From Flavobacterium notoginsengisoli (lineage in GTDB: Bacteria > Bacteroidota > Bacteroidia > Flavobacteriales > Flavobacteriaceae), in NCBI RefSeq assembly GCF_014207905.1, contig NZ_JACHLB010000002.1, forward strand, positions 62,001 through 126,000: DNA of 64,000 nucleotides, given 5' to 3'. The stretch's first letter is position 1. Every line of letters starts with the position of its first letter. Made by a program: the position numbers and the translations under genes. This document shows positions 1-8,553 of this stretch, piece after piece. A model generated the notes under the pieces. It did not search any database. It saw nothing but the letters and a program-made list of their open reading frames with translations, and had not been told where the DNA came from.

Positions 1-24
1 ATTCAATTCGTTTAGAGTAGTCAT
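1..24 (-). CDS. 5' end of a gene cut by the left window edge, possibly adenylosuccinate lyase
   Basis: Reading the minus strand, an ATG at 22-24 opens a frame encoding MTTLNELN before the window ends. A perfect TAnnTTTG promoter box lies 25 bases upstream, which supports a real start. From memory, flavobacterial adenylosuccinate lyases (PurB, purine biosynthesis) begin with this kind of sequence followed by AISPIDGRY, so purB is the best guess. Eight residues cannot prove it. Confidence 0.45.
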
Positions 25-48
25 TGTTATGTTGTTTTTCGAAAGGTG

Positions 49-56
49 CAAATATA
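49..56 (-). promoter_or_regulatory. TATATTTG -7 box of the left-edge gene
   Basis: The minus strand reads TATATTTG, an exact match to the flavobacterial -7 element TAnnTTTG, 25 bases upstream of the ATG at 22-24. No clear TTG -33 element is seen at the usual distance. Confidence 0.55.
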
Positions 57-102
57 AACAGAATTTAGCGATTACAGGTAATTAAAACGTTCATTTGTGC
101 AT

Positions 103-792
103 TCAAAATGAATTTAATCGCGTTCTTAAATCGGCAACACCTTCAGAAGCAAATTTAGCAATCGTTTCTACTTTATTTCGAATGTTCGGAATTGAGATTG
201 GTTTTGGATCAATATAAAAAACCGGTGTTGTGCTTGGAGTATACGAAATTAAACCTGCTGCGGGATAAACTTGAAGTGAAGTTCCGATTACAGCAAAATA
301 ATCGGCTGTTTCTGTAATGTCAATTGCTTCTTCAAGCGCTGGAACTTCTTCGCCAAACCAAACAATATGAGGTCTGAGCTGATGTCCGTTTGAATCAAAA
401 TCTCCAGTAAATAAATCTTCAGTCCAATCTAAAATTAGATTTTTATCCCGAACGCTTCTAACTTTTAACAATTCTCCATGCAAATGCAAAACTTTAGTAC
501 TTCCGGCGCGTTCGTGCAAATCGTCTACATTTTGAGTAATAATATGAACATCAAAATCTTTTTCTAATTCTGCTAAAATAATATGGCCAAGATTTGGTTT
601 TACTTCTTTTAACTGTTGACGTCTTTTGTTGTAAAAGTCTAGAACTAATTCTTGATTTTTGTGCCAGCCTTCTGGAGTCGCAACTTCCATTACATCATGA
701 CCTTCCCATAAACCATCGCTGTCGCGAAAAGTTTTGATGCCACTTTCTGCACTAATTCCTGCTCCTGTTAAGACTACAAGTTTCTTTTTCAT
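103..792 (-). CDS. cobB: Sir2-family NAD-dependent protein deacylase (CobB/SIRT5 type, no zinc cysteines)
   Basis: This is an NAD-dependent lysine deacylase acting on cytoplasmic proteins. The Rossmann motif GAGISAESGI is at residues 9-18, TQNVDDLHERAGS and the catalytic-His segment HLHGEL follow, and GTSLQVYPAA is near the C terminus. The Y54-x-x-R57 pair in FYNKRR is the signature that in SIRT5 and CobB selects succinyl or malonyl lysine. The four zinc-binding cysteines of most sirtuins are missing: the region between HLHGEL and RPHIVWFGE has no Cys. The frame is open from an ATG at 819, but the ATG at 792 (MKKKLVVLTGAG) fits the family start, so it was chosen. It is divergent from the following plus-strand gene. 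Confidence 0.9.
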   Translation of the reverse strand: MKKKLVVLTGAGISAESGIKTFRDSDGLWEGHDVMEVATPEGWHKNQELVLDFYNKRRQQLKEVKPNLGHIILAELEKDFDVHIITQNVDDLHERAGSTKVLHLHGELLKVRSVRDKNLILDWTEDLFTGDFDSNGHQLRPHIVWFGEEVPALEEAIDITETADYFAVIGTSLQVYPAAGLISYTPSTTPVFYIDPKPISIPNIRNKVETIAKFASEGVADLRTRLNSF

Positions 793-886
793 TTTTATGA
801 ATGATTGGTTGATTCTCATTCAAAGATAAGGAAATGAGAAATTTTTCAAATGAAATAGTTATTTTCGCAAACTAAATTTAATTGAT

Positions 887-1522
887 TTGAAAACGGAACT
901 GAGATTAAAGATTAAAAGAAGTTTTCTAGATAATTACAAAAGAGAATTACATCTGCATCCTGATTTTATTAAATTCGAAGATAAAGATTTGGTAAATGAT
1001 GGGTTTACTTCTTTTAAAACCAATGAAATAAAAGAATTTTGTTATGGTGTAACTTTGTATCAGTATCGTCTTGTTTTTGGAAGAGAATATCAAGTTTGGA
1101 TAAAAAATTTTGATGACGAAATTTTAAAAATAAAATTTACAAGTTATTTTGGAATTAAAAAACTTAAAGTCCACGAGCTTTATTCTGAAATAATAACTTC
1201 AGTTTGGGATTTGTATTTTAAAGAAAAAACGATAGCATTTATTGAAGATTTTAAACAAGGCAAATCTTTCTTTATCGGAGAAGCCGAGATTAATCCAGAA
1301 GGAATAATTATTACAGTATCGAAACTTCTTAAACAAGAAAAAAAACTAATTGCATGGAATGATGTAGGAATTAGAAAGTATGCCACTTATTTTTCTGTTT
1401 ATTCAAAAGAAAATCCATTAGATTTTAACCGTGGTTATTCCTATCAAAAAGACTGGAATACATTTGTTTTATATAACGTAGTTAATACTATTATTGCCAA
1501 TAAAAATATTAAAAATGATTGA
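887..1522 (+). CDS. hypothetical protein, upstream partner of trmH
   Basis: A 211-residue soluble protein with no signal peptide or membrane segment and no family I recognise. It is rich in Lys, Phe and Tyr and alternates short predicted strands and helices. The only plausible start is a TTG at 887 (MKTELRLKIKRSF); TATTTTCG at 860-867 resembles a -7 box but is imperfect. Its last codons overlap the ATG of trmH by eight bases, so the two are probably translated from one message. This coupling suggests a shared role but does not define one. A minus-strand frame inside it (1180-1386) is a shadow. Confidence 0.75.
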   Translation: MKTELRLKIKRSFLDNYKRELHLHPDFIKFEDKDLVNDGFTSFKTNEIKEFCYGVTLYQYRLVFGREYQVWIKNFDDEILKIKFTSYFGIKKLKVHELYSEIITSVWDLYFKEKTIAFIEDFKQGKSFFIGEAEINPEGIIITVSKLLKQEKKLIAWNDVGIRKYATYFSVYSKENPLDFNRGYSYQKDWNTFVLYNVVNTIIANKNIKND

Positions 1523-2180
1523 TTTAGATTACCTCGCATTCTTAGAAAACATATTAACTGAAAATAGAAAAGCTAATTTTCTAAAAGTATTAGAGAACAG
1601 AACAAAACATTTTACAGTTGCGGTTGAAGATGTTTATCAGATGCATAATACAAGTGCTGTAATGAGAAGCTGTGAAGTTTTTGGTATTCAAGAATTGAAT
1701 GTAATTGAACAACGTTTCGGAAAAAGAATAGACAAAGAAATTGCGTTAGGCGCACAAAAATGGGTTGACATTAATAGATTTGATTCGGTTTCAGGCTGTC
1801 TTTCTGATTTAAGAAATAAAGGTTATCAGATTATTGCGACAACACCGCATGAAAAAGATTGTATGTTGGAAGATTTCGATATTACAAAACCAAGTGCATT
1901 GTTTTTCGGAACAGAAAAAGAAGGTTTGTCTCAAGAAATTATGGATAATGCTGATGGTTTTCTAAAAATACCAATGGTTGGTTTTACCGAAAGTTTAAAT
2001 ATTTCTGTTTCGGCAGCAATCATAATTCAAAGCTTAACAAACAGATTGAGAAGATCTGATATTGACTGGAAATTAAGTGAGGAAGAAATTTTAGCAAAAC
2101 GCTTAGATTGGGCTAAAAATTCAATAAGAGATATAAAACGTATTGAAGAAAGATATTATCAGGATAATCCAAAGAGTTAG
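1515..2180 (+). CDS. trmH: tRNA (guanosine-2'-O-)-methyltransferase, SpoU/TrmH family
   Basis: A SpoU-class (SPOUT, knotted) RNA 2'-O-methyltransferase, probably methylating G18 in the tRNA D-loop with SAM. The visible motifs are the N-terminal block with VEDVYQMHNTSAVMRSCEVFG (motif 1, N and R for catalysis), LFFGTEKEGLSQEIM (motif 2) and IPMVGFTESLNISVSAAI (motif 3, SAM-binding knot). The length of 221 residues is normal for TrmH. A TTG at 1494 would add seven residues, but the ATG at 1515 fits the family and overlaps the previous gene by eight bases. The other SpoU proteins (e.g. TrmL, RlmB) are less likely because of the short C-terminal basic tail and the motif spacing. Confidence 0.88.
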   Translation: MIDLDYLAFLENILTENRKANFLKVLENRTKHFTVAVEDVYQMHNTSAVMRSCEVFGIQELNVIEQRFGKRIDKEIALGAQKWVDINRFDSVSGCLSDLRNKGYQIIATTPHEKDCMLEDFDITKPSALFFGTEKEGLSQEIMDNADGFLKIPMVGFTESLNISVSAAIIIQSLTNRLRRSDIDWKLSEEEILAKRLDWAKNSIRDIKRIEERYYQDNPKS

Positions 2181-2326
2181 TTTTCAGTCGCAGTTTAAAG
2201 TCTCAGTGTTGGCATTTTAAATTAGAAATTTAGATAAAAAAAAGACCGATAGTTTAACTATCGGTCTTTTTTTATGGATTTAAAAACATCAGTTGGTAAA
2301 CTTTGACTGTAAACTGCAACTGAATA
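2181..2326. repeat. CAGT-type inverted repeat, copy A (around a terminator)
   Basis: The left arm, about 2181-2212, begins TTTTCAGTCGCAGTTTA. The right arm, about 2290-2326, reads on the opposite strand as ATTCAGTTGCAGTTTACAG. The arms are imperfect inverted copies, with a perfect terminator hairpin between them. The same arm sequence recurs at 6095-6210, 9871-10390 and 22611-22702. Confidence 0.75.
2241..2270. terminator. bidirectional terminator between trmH and secA
   Basis: A perfect 14 bp stem (AAAGACCGATAGTT with its complement) has a two-base minimal loop, and is flanked by an A-run on one side and a T-run on the other. It can therefore end transcripts from both converging genes. Confidence 0.88.
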
Positions 2327-2335
2327 CTTAAAAAA

Positions 2336-5300
2336 TTATTCATTAACCAAAACCCAAGTTCCAGCTGCTAGTAAACTTTCAGCTTTTTTGTATTTCATGG
2401 TTTCAGTTTTACCAGTTGCAACTTCTTGAACTGTAACAGTGTCATTTCTGTTGATTTTTGGCATATCTCTAACGATAGTTTCTGTAACCTGACGTTGCTG
2501 AGTTTCTCCGGCCTCACGGTTGATGCTTTCGCTGTTTGGAATTTCGTCTTTACTTAATTGTAAATTTTCTTTAGGACGAGAAATTTCTCTTGCTTCGTGA
2601 ATCTCAGGTGTTTCTTGAGCAGGTAAATCACCTTTAAATAAGAATGAAATAACTTCTTTATTAACGTTATCTAACATTCCTCTAAACAAGTTGAAAGCTT
2701 CTAATTTGTAAATAAGCAATGGATCTTTTTGCTCGTGAACAGCCAATTGAACAGATTGTTTCAATTCGTCCATTTTACGTAAGTGTTTTTTCCAAGCTTC
2801 ATCAACAATAGAAAGTGTGATGTTTTTCTCGAAATCAGCAATTAACTGAGCACCTTCGCTTTCGTAAGCTTTTTTCAAGTCAGTTACCACATTCAAAGTT
2901 TTAATTCCGTCTGTAAATGGAACTACGATTCTTTCGAAATGATTGTTTGGCTCTTCAAAAACTCCTTTGATAATTGGGAAAGCTTCTCTTGCACTTCTTT
3001 CTGTTTTTTCTGTATAGAAAGCCAAAGCTTCTTTGTATACTTTTCCAGTAACTTCGATATCAGATAATTTTGCGAAATCTGCTTCAGAGATTGGAGAAGT
3101 GATTCCGAAATAACGAATTAAATCAAATTCGTATCCTTTGAAATCGTTTGTCACTTTATTGTTGCTTACGATTAGTTCGCAAGTATCATAAAGCATATTA
3201 GCAATATCCAGTTTCAAACGCTCTCCGAATAATGCGTGACGACGACGTTTGTAAACTACTTCACGTTGAGAGTTCATAACGTCATCATATTCTAATAAAC
3301 GTTTACGAACACCAAAGTTGTTTTCTTCTACTTTTTTCTGAGCACGTTCGATAGATTTAGTCATCATAGAATGCTGAATAACTTCACCTTCTTTAAGTCC
3401 CATTCTGTCCATTACTTTTGCTACTCTTTCAGAACCGAATAAACGCATTAAGTTATCTTCAAGAGAAACGTAGAATTGAGAACTTCCTGGGTCTCCTTGA
3501 CGACCAGAACGACCACGTAACTGTCTGTCTACACGACGAGAATCATGACGCTCTGTACCCACGATTGCTAAACCTCCCGCAGCTTTTACTTCTGGAGATA
3601 ATTTGATATCGGTACCACGACCAGCCATATTTGTTGCAATAGTTACAACTCCAGCTTTACCAGCTTCTTCAACGATTTGTGCTTCTTGCTTGTGCATTTT
3701 AGCATTCAATACGTTGTGTGTGATTCCTCTCATTTTAAGCATACGGCTTAATAATTCTGAAATCTCTACAGAAGTTGTTCCAATCAACACTGGTCTTCCT
3801 GCTTGTGATAATTCAGTAACGTCTTCAATAACGGCGTTGAATTTCTCACGTGTTGTTTTGTAGATATAATCTTCTTTGTCAATTCTTGCAATTCCACGGT
3901 TTGTTGGAATTTCAACAACATCTAATTTATAGATTTGCCATAACTCACCAGCCTCTGTAACAGCAGTACCCGTCATACCAGCTAATTTACTGTACATTCT
4001 GAAATAATTCTGTAATGTTACAGTTGCAAAAGTTTGAGTTGCAGCTTCGATTTTTACATTTTCTTTTGCTTCAATCGCCTGGTGTAAACCGTCTGAGTAA
4101 CGACGTCCATCCATGATACGACCTGTTTGCTCATCGACAATCATAATTTTGTTGTCCATGATAACGTATTCTACATCTTTTTCGAAAAGAGCATACGCTT
4201 TTAAAAGCTGAGTCAAAGTGTGAATACGCTCGCTTTTTACTCCAAAATCTTGGAATAATCTTTCTTTAGCTTCTGCTTCAGCATCTTTGTCTAGTTTTTG
4301 TTTTTCAATCGCAGCGATTTCTGTTCCAATGTCTGGTAAAACGAAGAAATCTGCATCTGTATCTCCAGAAAGGTATTTGATACCATTGTCTGTCAATTCA
4401 ACTTGATTGTTTTTTTCTTCAATCACAAAATACAAAGCTTCGTCAACTTTATGCATTTCGCGGTTGTTATCTTGCATGTATTGATTTTCAGTTTTTTGAA
4501 GCAATTGTTTAATTCCTTCTTCACTCAAAAATTTAATTAATGCTTTATTTTTAGGTAAAGATCTGTAAGCTCTTAATAATAAGAAACCTCCGTCTTTAGT
4601 ATTTCCTTCTTTAATTAATTTTTTAGCTTCAGCTAAGAAACCATTTGCTAACTGACGTTGTTGTGCAACTAAGTTTTCAATTTTTGGTTTCAATTCGTTG
4701 AATTCGTGACGATCTCCTTGAGGAACTGGTCCAGAAATGATAAGTGGAGTTCTAGCATCATCAATTAATACAGAATCCACCTCGTCGACAATTGCAAAAT
4801 TGTGTTTTCTCTGAACTAAATCGCTAGGCGAGTGCGCCATATTATCTCTTAAATAGTCAAAACCAAACTCGTTGTTAGTTCCGTAAGTGATGTCCGCGTC
4901 GTATGCTTTCTTTCTTTGTTCTGTACTTGGTTGGTGATTATCGATACAATCAACAGATAAACCGTGGAATTCAAATAAAGGAGCTTTCCAAGTACTATCA
5001 CGTTTTGCTAAGTAGTCATTCACTGTTACTAAGTGAACTCCGTTTCCTGTCAATGCGTTTAAATAAAGTGGAAGAGTAGCAACTAAAGTTTTACCTTCTC
5101 CCGTTTGCATTTCGGCAACTTTACCTTCGTGCAATACCATACCACCAATCAACTGAACGTCGTAGTGGATCATATCCCAAGTAATGTCTTTTCCAGCAGC
5201 ATTCCATTTGTTAGCCCAAATAGATTTTTCTCCATCAATTGTAATATATGGTTTAGTTGCTGAGAATTCACGGTCTTTTGCAGTTGCTGTAACTTCAACA

Positions 5301-5683
5301 TGTGAATTTTCTTTGAAACGACGAGCCGTTTCTTTAACTACAGAAAACGCTTCTGGAAGAATTTCCAATAAAGTTTTTTCTGAAATTTCGTAAGCTTCTT
5401 TTTCAAGAGTATCTATAGCATCATAAATATCTTCTCTTTTATCGATGTCTTCGATGTTTTCTACTTCCGCTTTAAGCGAAGCAATTTTAGCATCTTTGTC
5501 AGCTCTAGCTTCTTTAATTCTGTCTTTAAAATACACAGTTCGCCCTCTTAATTCATCATTAGTAAGATTCATTAAGGGAGCTTCGAATGCTTTAATTTTA
5601 GTTAAGTAAGGTTGTAAAGCTTTGACATCTTTTTGTGATTTATCACCTACAAAGACTTTAATAATACTATTTATGAAACTCAT
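2336..5683 (-). CDS. secA: preprotein translocase ATPase SecA
   Basis: SecA is the ATP-driven motor of general (Sec) protein export and works at the SecYEG channel. The sequence has the Walker A segment MQTGEGKTL near residue 195, the DEAD-box-like [19 protein letters not shown] near 300, and the second nucleotide-binding half with [13 protein letters not shown] and [23 protein letters not shown]. Its 1115 residues are typical of Bacteroidetes, which carry an extra helical insertion (about 330-450) compared with about 900 in E. coli. The C terminus lacks the usual zinc-binding SEC-C motif. In its place is NRNDTVTV...KYKKAESLL, which looks like a cysteine-free remnant of it. It stands alone between two terminators. 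Confidence 0.97.
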   Translation of the reverse strand: MSFINSIIKVFVGDKSQKDVKALQPYLTKIKAFEAPLMNLTNDELRGRTVYFKDRIKEARADKDAKIASLKAEVENIEDIDKREDIYDAIDTLEKEAYEISEKTLLEILPEAFSVVKETARRFKENSHVEVTATAKDREFSATKPYITIDGEKSIWANKWNAAGKDITWDMIHYDVQLIGGMVLHEGKVAEMQTGEGKTLVATLPLYLNALTGNGVHLVTVNDYLAKRDSTWKAPLFEFHGLSVDCIDNHQPSTEQRKKAYDADITYGTNNEFGFDYLRDNMAHSPSDLVQRKHNFAIVDEVDSVLIDDARTPLIISGPVPQGDRHEFNELKPKIENLVAQQRQLANGFLAEAKKLIKEGNTKDGGFLLLRAYRSLPKNKALIKFLSEEGIKQLLQKTENQYMQDNNREMHKVDEALYFVIEEKNNQVELTDNGIKYLSGDTDADFFVLPDIGTEIAAIEKQKLDKDAEAEAKERLFQDFGVKSERIHTLTQLLKAYALFEKDVEYVIMDNKIMIVDEQTGRIMDGRRYSDGLHQAIEAKENVKIEAATQTFATVTLQNYFRMYSKLAGMTGTAVTEAGELWQIYKLDVVEIPTNRGIARIDKEDYIYKTTREKFNAVIEDVTELSQAGRPVLIGTTSVEISELLSRMLKMRGITHNVLNAKMHKQEAQIVEEAGKAGVVTIATNMAGRGTDIKLSPEVKAAGGLAIVGTERHDSRRVDRQLRGRSGRQGDPGSSQFYVSLEDNLMRLFGSERVAKVMDRMGLKEGEVIQHSMMTKSIERAQKKVEENNFGVRKRLLEYDDVMNSQREVVYKRRRHALFGERLKLDIANMLYDTCELIVSNNKVTNDFKGYEFDLIRYFGITSPISEADFAKLSDIEVTGKVYKEALAFYTEKTERSAREAFPIIKGVFEEPNNHFERIVVPFTDGIKTLNVVTDLKKAYESEGAQLIADFEKNITLSIVDEAWKKHLRKMDELKQSVQLAVHEQKDPLLIYKLEAFNLFRGMLDNVNKEVISFLFKGDLPAQETPEIHEAREISRPKENLQLSKDEIPNSESINREAGETQQRQVTETIVRDMPKINRNDTVTVQEVATGKTETMKYKKAESLLAAGTWVLVNE

Positions 5684-5730
5684 GATTTATTGTATTTCTT
5701 TATTATTTAATATGTATTTGAACCAAAAAA

Positions 5731-5754
5731 AAAGTCTCTGTGATGAGAGACTTT
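5731..5754 (-). terminator. terminator after the DUF2795 gene
   Basis: A 9 bp stem (AAAGTCTCT with its complement) has a 6-base loop, and on the minus strand is followed by a run of nine T. It lies 19 bases past the stop of the gene at 5773-5994, so secA probably needs its own promoter. Confidence 0.8.
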
Positions 5755-5772
5755 TTCATTTGGTTTATTTTT

Positions 5773-5994
5773 TTAATATTCATCCTCATTCCAAAGATAA
5801 TCTTCGTCTGTTGGATAATCAGGCCAAATTTCTTCCATTGATTCATATATCTCGCCTTCATCTTCGATTGATTGAAGGTTTTCAACCACTTCTAATGGAG
5901 CACCTGCTCTAATGGCGTAGTCAATAAGTTCATCTTTGTTAGCAGGCCATGGCGCATCACTTAAATAAGATGCTAATTCTAATGTCCAATACAT
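5773..5994 (-). CDS. small acidic DUF2795 protein
   Basis: A 73-residue acidic protein (MYWTLELASYL... ending in DYLWNEDEY). The pattern of an aromatic start, SYLSDAPWPANKDELIDYAI and a short helix-turn-helix-like core matches the DUF2795 family, which is common in Bacteroidetes and of unknown function. A strong TTG-N19-TATTTTTG promoter precedes it and a terminator follows, so it is a single-gene unit. The plus-strand frame at 5622-5912 that overlaps it is a shadow. Confidence 0.82.
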   Translation of the reverse strand: MYWTLELASYLSDAPWPANKDELIDYAIRAGAPLEVVENLQSIEDEGEIYESMEEIWPDYPTDEDYLWNEDEY

Positions 5995-6015
5995 CTGTTA
6001 TCTGTTTAGTTTGTG

Positions 6016-6045
6016 CAAAAATAAATTTTTTACTGAAAAAGACAA
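6016..6045 (-). promoter_or_regulatory. flavobacterial promoter of the DUF2795 gene
   Basis: On the minus strand a TTG (complement of 6043-6045) is followed after 19 bases by TATTTTTG (complement of 6016-6023). This fits the TTG-N17-23-TAnnTTTG consensus described for Flavobacterium and leaves a short leader before the ATG at 5994. Confidence 0.75.
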
Positions 6046-6094
6046 GTAAATTTTGATTTATTTTAATAAAATTTAAGAACGTCCTTATTAGTGG

Positions 6095-6210
6095 TCAGTT
6101 TTCAGTGGCAGTTTGCAGTACAAAAACTGATGTTTACTACTAAATTACTGTGTTTTTAAGTATCCAGTTTTTGTGATAGTTTGCAGTCTGAAAACTGAAA
6201 ACCGTAACTG
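6095..6210. repeat. CAGT-type inverted repeat, copy B
   Basis: The left arm (about 6095-6130) contains CAGTTTTCAGTGGCAGTTTG and CAAAAACTG. The right arm (about 6164-6210) is a degenerate inverted copy that ends one base before the stop codon of the adenosyltransferase gene. It shares arm words with the copies at 2181, 9871 and 22611 and fills the gap left of that gene's 3' end. Confidence 0.65.
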
Positions 6211-6211
6211 T

Positions 6212-6781
6212 TTACTTACGCGGTATCCATTTCACTTCTTCCGCTTTTAAGTCTGACGACAACTTCCGTGCCAAGACAAAAAGATAGTCAGAAAGTCGGT
6301 TTAAGTACATAATTGCGATTTCAGGAACGTGTTCGTTATGGCTTAAATGAACCGCTAAACGCTCCGCTCTACGGCAGATACAGCGCGCAATATGACAATG
6401 TGACACGGTAGGATGACCGCCTGGCAAAACAAAATGAGTCATAGGTGGAAGGCTTTCTTCCATTTTATCTATTTCGTTTTCTAATAATTCAATATCAGAA
6501 ACTATAATTCCGAGATTTTCTAAACGAAGTTTCCCGTTTTTTAGAACTTCTTTTTCTTGTGGAGTTGCCAAAATGGCACCAACGGTAAATAGACGATCCT
6601 GAATTTCTATTAAAATGGTTTTGTAATGAGAATCGATATCTTGATCGCGAATTAATCCAATATAAGAATTTAATTCGTCAACAGTTCCGTAACTGTCAAT
6701 TCTGATGTGGTCTTTTGGTACTCGGGTTCCTCCAAAAAGAGCTGTTGTACCTTTGTCGCCGGTTTTGGTATATACTTTCAT
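6212..6781 (-). CDS. cob(I)yrinic acid a,c-diamide / cobalamin adenosyltransferase, PduO type
   Basis: This enzyme transfers the adenosyl group of ATP to cob(I)alamin, making coenzyme B12 in the cytoplasm. The PduO-family signatures are clear: N-terminal ATP-binding YTKTGDKGTTALFGG (residues 4-18), DSYGTVDELNSYIGL, and the helix CICRRAERLAVHLS with the conserved Arg-Arg-Ala-Glu-Arg. The length of 189 residues is standard. It lies downstream of an ABC ATPase gene on the same strand, with a repeat fragment between. The window also holds a radical SAM protein likely to bind B12 (39041-41257), one possible consumer of the product. Confidence 0.93.
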   Translation of the reverse strand: MKVYTKTGDKGTTALFGGTRVPKDHIRIDSYGTVDELNSYIGLIRDQDIDSHYKTILIEIQDRLFTVGAILATPQEKEVLKNGKLRLENLGIIVSDIELLENEIDKMEESLPPMTHFVLPGGHPTVSHCHIARCICRRAERLAVHLSHNEHVPEIAIMYLNRLSDYLFVLARKLSSDLKAEEVKWIPRK

Positions 6782-6787
6782 TTTTTT

Positions 6788-6823
6788 TAAGATGCTAAGG
6801 TTCTAAGGTGCTGAGATGCTAAG
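6788..6823. repeat. TAAG-type dispersed repeat, copy 1
   Basis: A 36-base unit beginning TAAGATGCTAAGGTTCTAAG. An inverted copy agreeing at about 30 of 36 positions is at 50032-50067. It sits in the 75-base gap between the ABC ATPase and adenosyltransferase genes. Confidence 0.65.
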
Positions 6824-6856
6824 TTTTTCCTTTGCTATGATTAACCAATTAAACGA

Positions 6857-7549
6857 TTAAACAGATTTTCTCGTATCGCTTTCTATCAATCCATCTCTTA
6901 AACGAATAACTCTATGTGCATAAGCAGCAATATCTTCTTCGTGAGTAACTAGAATAACCGTGTTTCCTTGCGCGTGAATATCTCCGAAAAGTTTCATGAT
7001 TTCTACAGAAGTTTTACTGTCTAAGTTTCCTGTTGGCTCATCGGCTAAAATAATCGAAGGTTTATTTACTAAAGCTCTTGCGACTGCAACACGTTGACGC
7101 TGACCTCCAGAAAGCTGATTTGGCTGGTGATCCATTCTGTCTGCAAGATTTACTTGTTTTAGAACTTCTGTCGCTCGCGCAATTCGATCAGTTTTTCCGT
7201 AACCTGCATATATCATAGGAAGAGCAACATTATCCAAAGCAGTTGTTCTTGGCAATAAATTAAAAGTCTGAAAAACGAAACCAATTTCTTTATTTCTGAT
7301 TTCGGCCAATTCATCGTCTTTCATTTGGCTGACATCTTTTCCGTTCAGAACGTAATGCCCCGAAGTTGGAGTGTCTAAACAACCTAAAAGATTCATAAGA
7401 GTAGATTTTCCGGATCCCGAAGGTCCCATTAAAGCTACATATTCACCTTTGTTTATTTCTAAATTAATTCCTTTTAAAACATATACGATTTCATTTCCTA
7501 AAACAAAATTTCGTTTGATGTCGGTTATTTTAATTAATGGTTCGGCCAT
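6857..7549 (-). CDS. ABC transporter ATP-binding protein, LolD/MacB type
   Basis: The 230-residue ATPase subunit of an ABC transporter of the lipoprotein-export or MacB (DUF214/FtsX permease) class. Walker A GPSGSGKS is near residue 42, the Q-loop [17 protein letters not shown] follows, then the signature [15 protein letters not shown], Walker [14 protein letters not shown] and the H-loop VTHEED. The Q-loop wording and the GNLDS ending are typical of the LolD/MacB/FtsE group rather than of sugar or amino-acid importers. No permease gene is adjacent, so its partner must be encoded elsewhere. A -7-like TACTTTTA lies upstream. Confidence 0.92.
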   Translation of the reverse strand: MAEPLIKITDIKRNFVLGNEIVYVLKGINLEINKGEYVALMGPSGSGKSTLMNLLGCLDTPTSGHYVLNGKDVSQMKDDELAEIRNKEIGFVFQTFNLLPRTTALDNVALPMIYAGYGKTDRIARATEVLKQVNLADRMDHQPNQLSGGQRQRVAVARALVNKPSIILADEPTGNLDSKTSVEIMKLFGDIHAQGNTVILVTHEEDIAAYAHRVIRLRDGLIESDTRKSV

Positions 7550-7780
7550 TTTGCTTTACAATTTTGGATTTAAAAGTACAAAAACACTTTTGAATAAAAA
7601 TGATAAGTAGCCGATTATTGATTTTTGTTACAAAAACAATTAGTGCGTCTATTTACATAAAAAGATGTTTTTTAAAACCGTTATAATATTTGAAGTGAAT
7701 TTTATGTAATTATCATTATTTGCTGTTTTTTATAATTTTAATACGTTTTTATCGATTAAAACGTGGTAATAATGTAATTT

Positions 7781-7806
7781 TTGACATTATGATTTAAGTA
7801 ACTTTG
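7781..7806 (+). promoter_or_regulatory. likely promoter of the lipoprotein gene at 7833
   Basis: TTG at 7781-7783 and TAACTTTG at 7799-7806 match the two flavobacterial promoter elements. The 15-base spacing is shorter than usual. The -7 box lies 26 bases before the ATG. Confidence 0.5.
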
Positions 7807-7832
7807 GTATTATTAATTAAACAATCAAGATT

Positions 7833-8492
7833 ATGAAAAATATCAAAATAGCTACAGGAATTGCATTATTAGCGTTAAGCTTTACATCGTGTAAAGATGA
7901 AAAACAAGAAAAAGCACAGAAAACAATCGACTCTTATGTAACCTACGTCGATTCGGTAAAAAATGTAAAAGCCGATGATTTGAAAGAAAACTGGCAAGCT
8001 GTAGAAGCTGAATATGATAAAAGATCTGCAGAGGCAAATTTAGCTTTGGCTGATATTAAAGACAATGCTGCTCAAACAGAAAAAATAAATGCAAGCAAAG
8101 CGAAATACGAAGATTTTAAAAGCGAAATGGCCACCCTTTTAGCCCCACCTGCTCCAAGTCCTAAACAACAATTGAGAAATGCTTTGTTTGGTGAAGGAAA
8201 AATTGGAGACGATATGAGTTTTGCTTGGGTAAACGCACAAAATATTCACAGTGTGTACCAACAATTCGTTCATACAGTTGAGAATAATAAAGATAAATAT
8301 TCTAGAGAAGACTGGGATGAAATTAAAGTATTATATGAAGCATTAGACAGCAGAAAAAATACGGTTGAAAAAGAAGGTTTAACTTCTGAAGACAACAGAA
8401 AAATTGCTGGTCTGAAAATTAAATTTGCGCCTATGTACACTGTAAATAGAATGGGAGCAAAAGCAGAAGAGAATAAAGAAGCTAAAAAATAA
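7833..8492 (+). CDS. lipoprotein with helical DUF6565-like domain
   Basis: A 219-residue predicted lipoprotein: a short basic start, the hydrophobic segment IALLALSFT and the lipobox ending in Cys20. The mature part is highly charged, rich in Lys, Glu and Ala, and predicted to be mostly helical. The segment TIDSYVTYVDSVKNVKADDLKENWQAVEAEYDKR recalls the DUF6565 family found in Flavobacteriaceae; I assign that from memory. No enzymatic motif is visible. It is a single-gene unit with its own promoter and terminator, so its role in the envelope is unknown. Confidence 0.82.
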   Translation: MKNIKIATGIALLALSFTSCKDEKQEKAQKTIDSYVTYVDSVKNVKADDLKENWQAVEAEYDKRSAEANLALADIKDNAAQTEKINASKAKYEDFKSEMATLLAPPAPSPKQQLRNALFGEGKIGDDMSFAWVNAQNIHSVYQQFVHTVENNKDKYSREDWDEIKVLYEALDSRKNTVEKEGLTSEDNRKIAGLKIKFAPMYTVNRMGAKAEENKEAKK

Positions 8493-8518
8493 GCTTTAAA
8501 ATTTTGAATTAGTAATAA

Positions 8519-8546
8519 AAAAGACAATCAGAAATGATTGTCTTTT
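8519..8546 (+). terminator. terminator after the lipoprotein gene
   Basis: A 12 bp stem (AAAAGACAATCA with its complement) is closed by a GAAA tetraloop and followed by T residues. It may also serve the converging methyltransferase gene. Confidence 0.88.
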
Positions 8547-8553
8547 TTTTGTT

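Noticed and set aside
3418-3863. Plus-strand frames inside secA (3418-3606, 3603-3863) and similar at 5184-5393
   Set aside because: They run opposite to a full-length SecA with intact motifs and have no family features or promoters. They are shadows.
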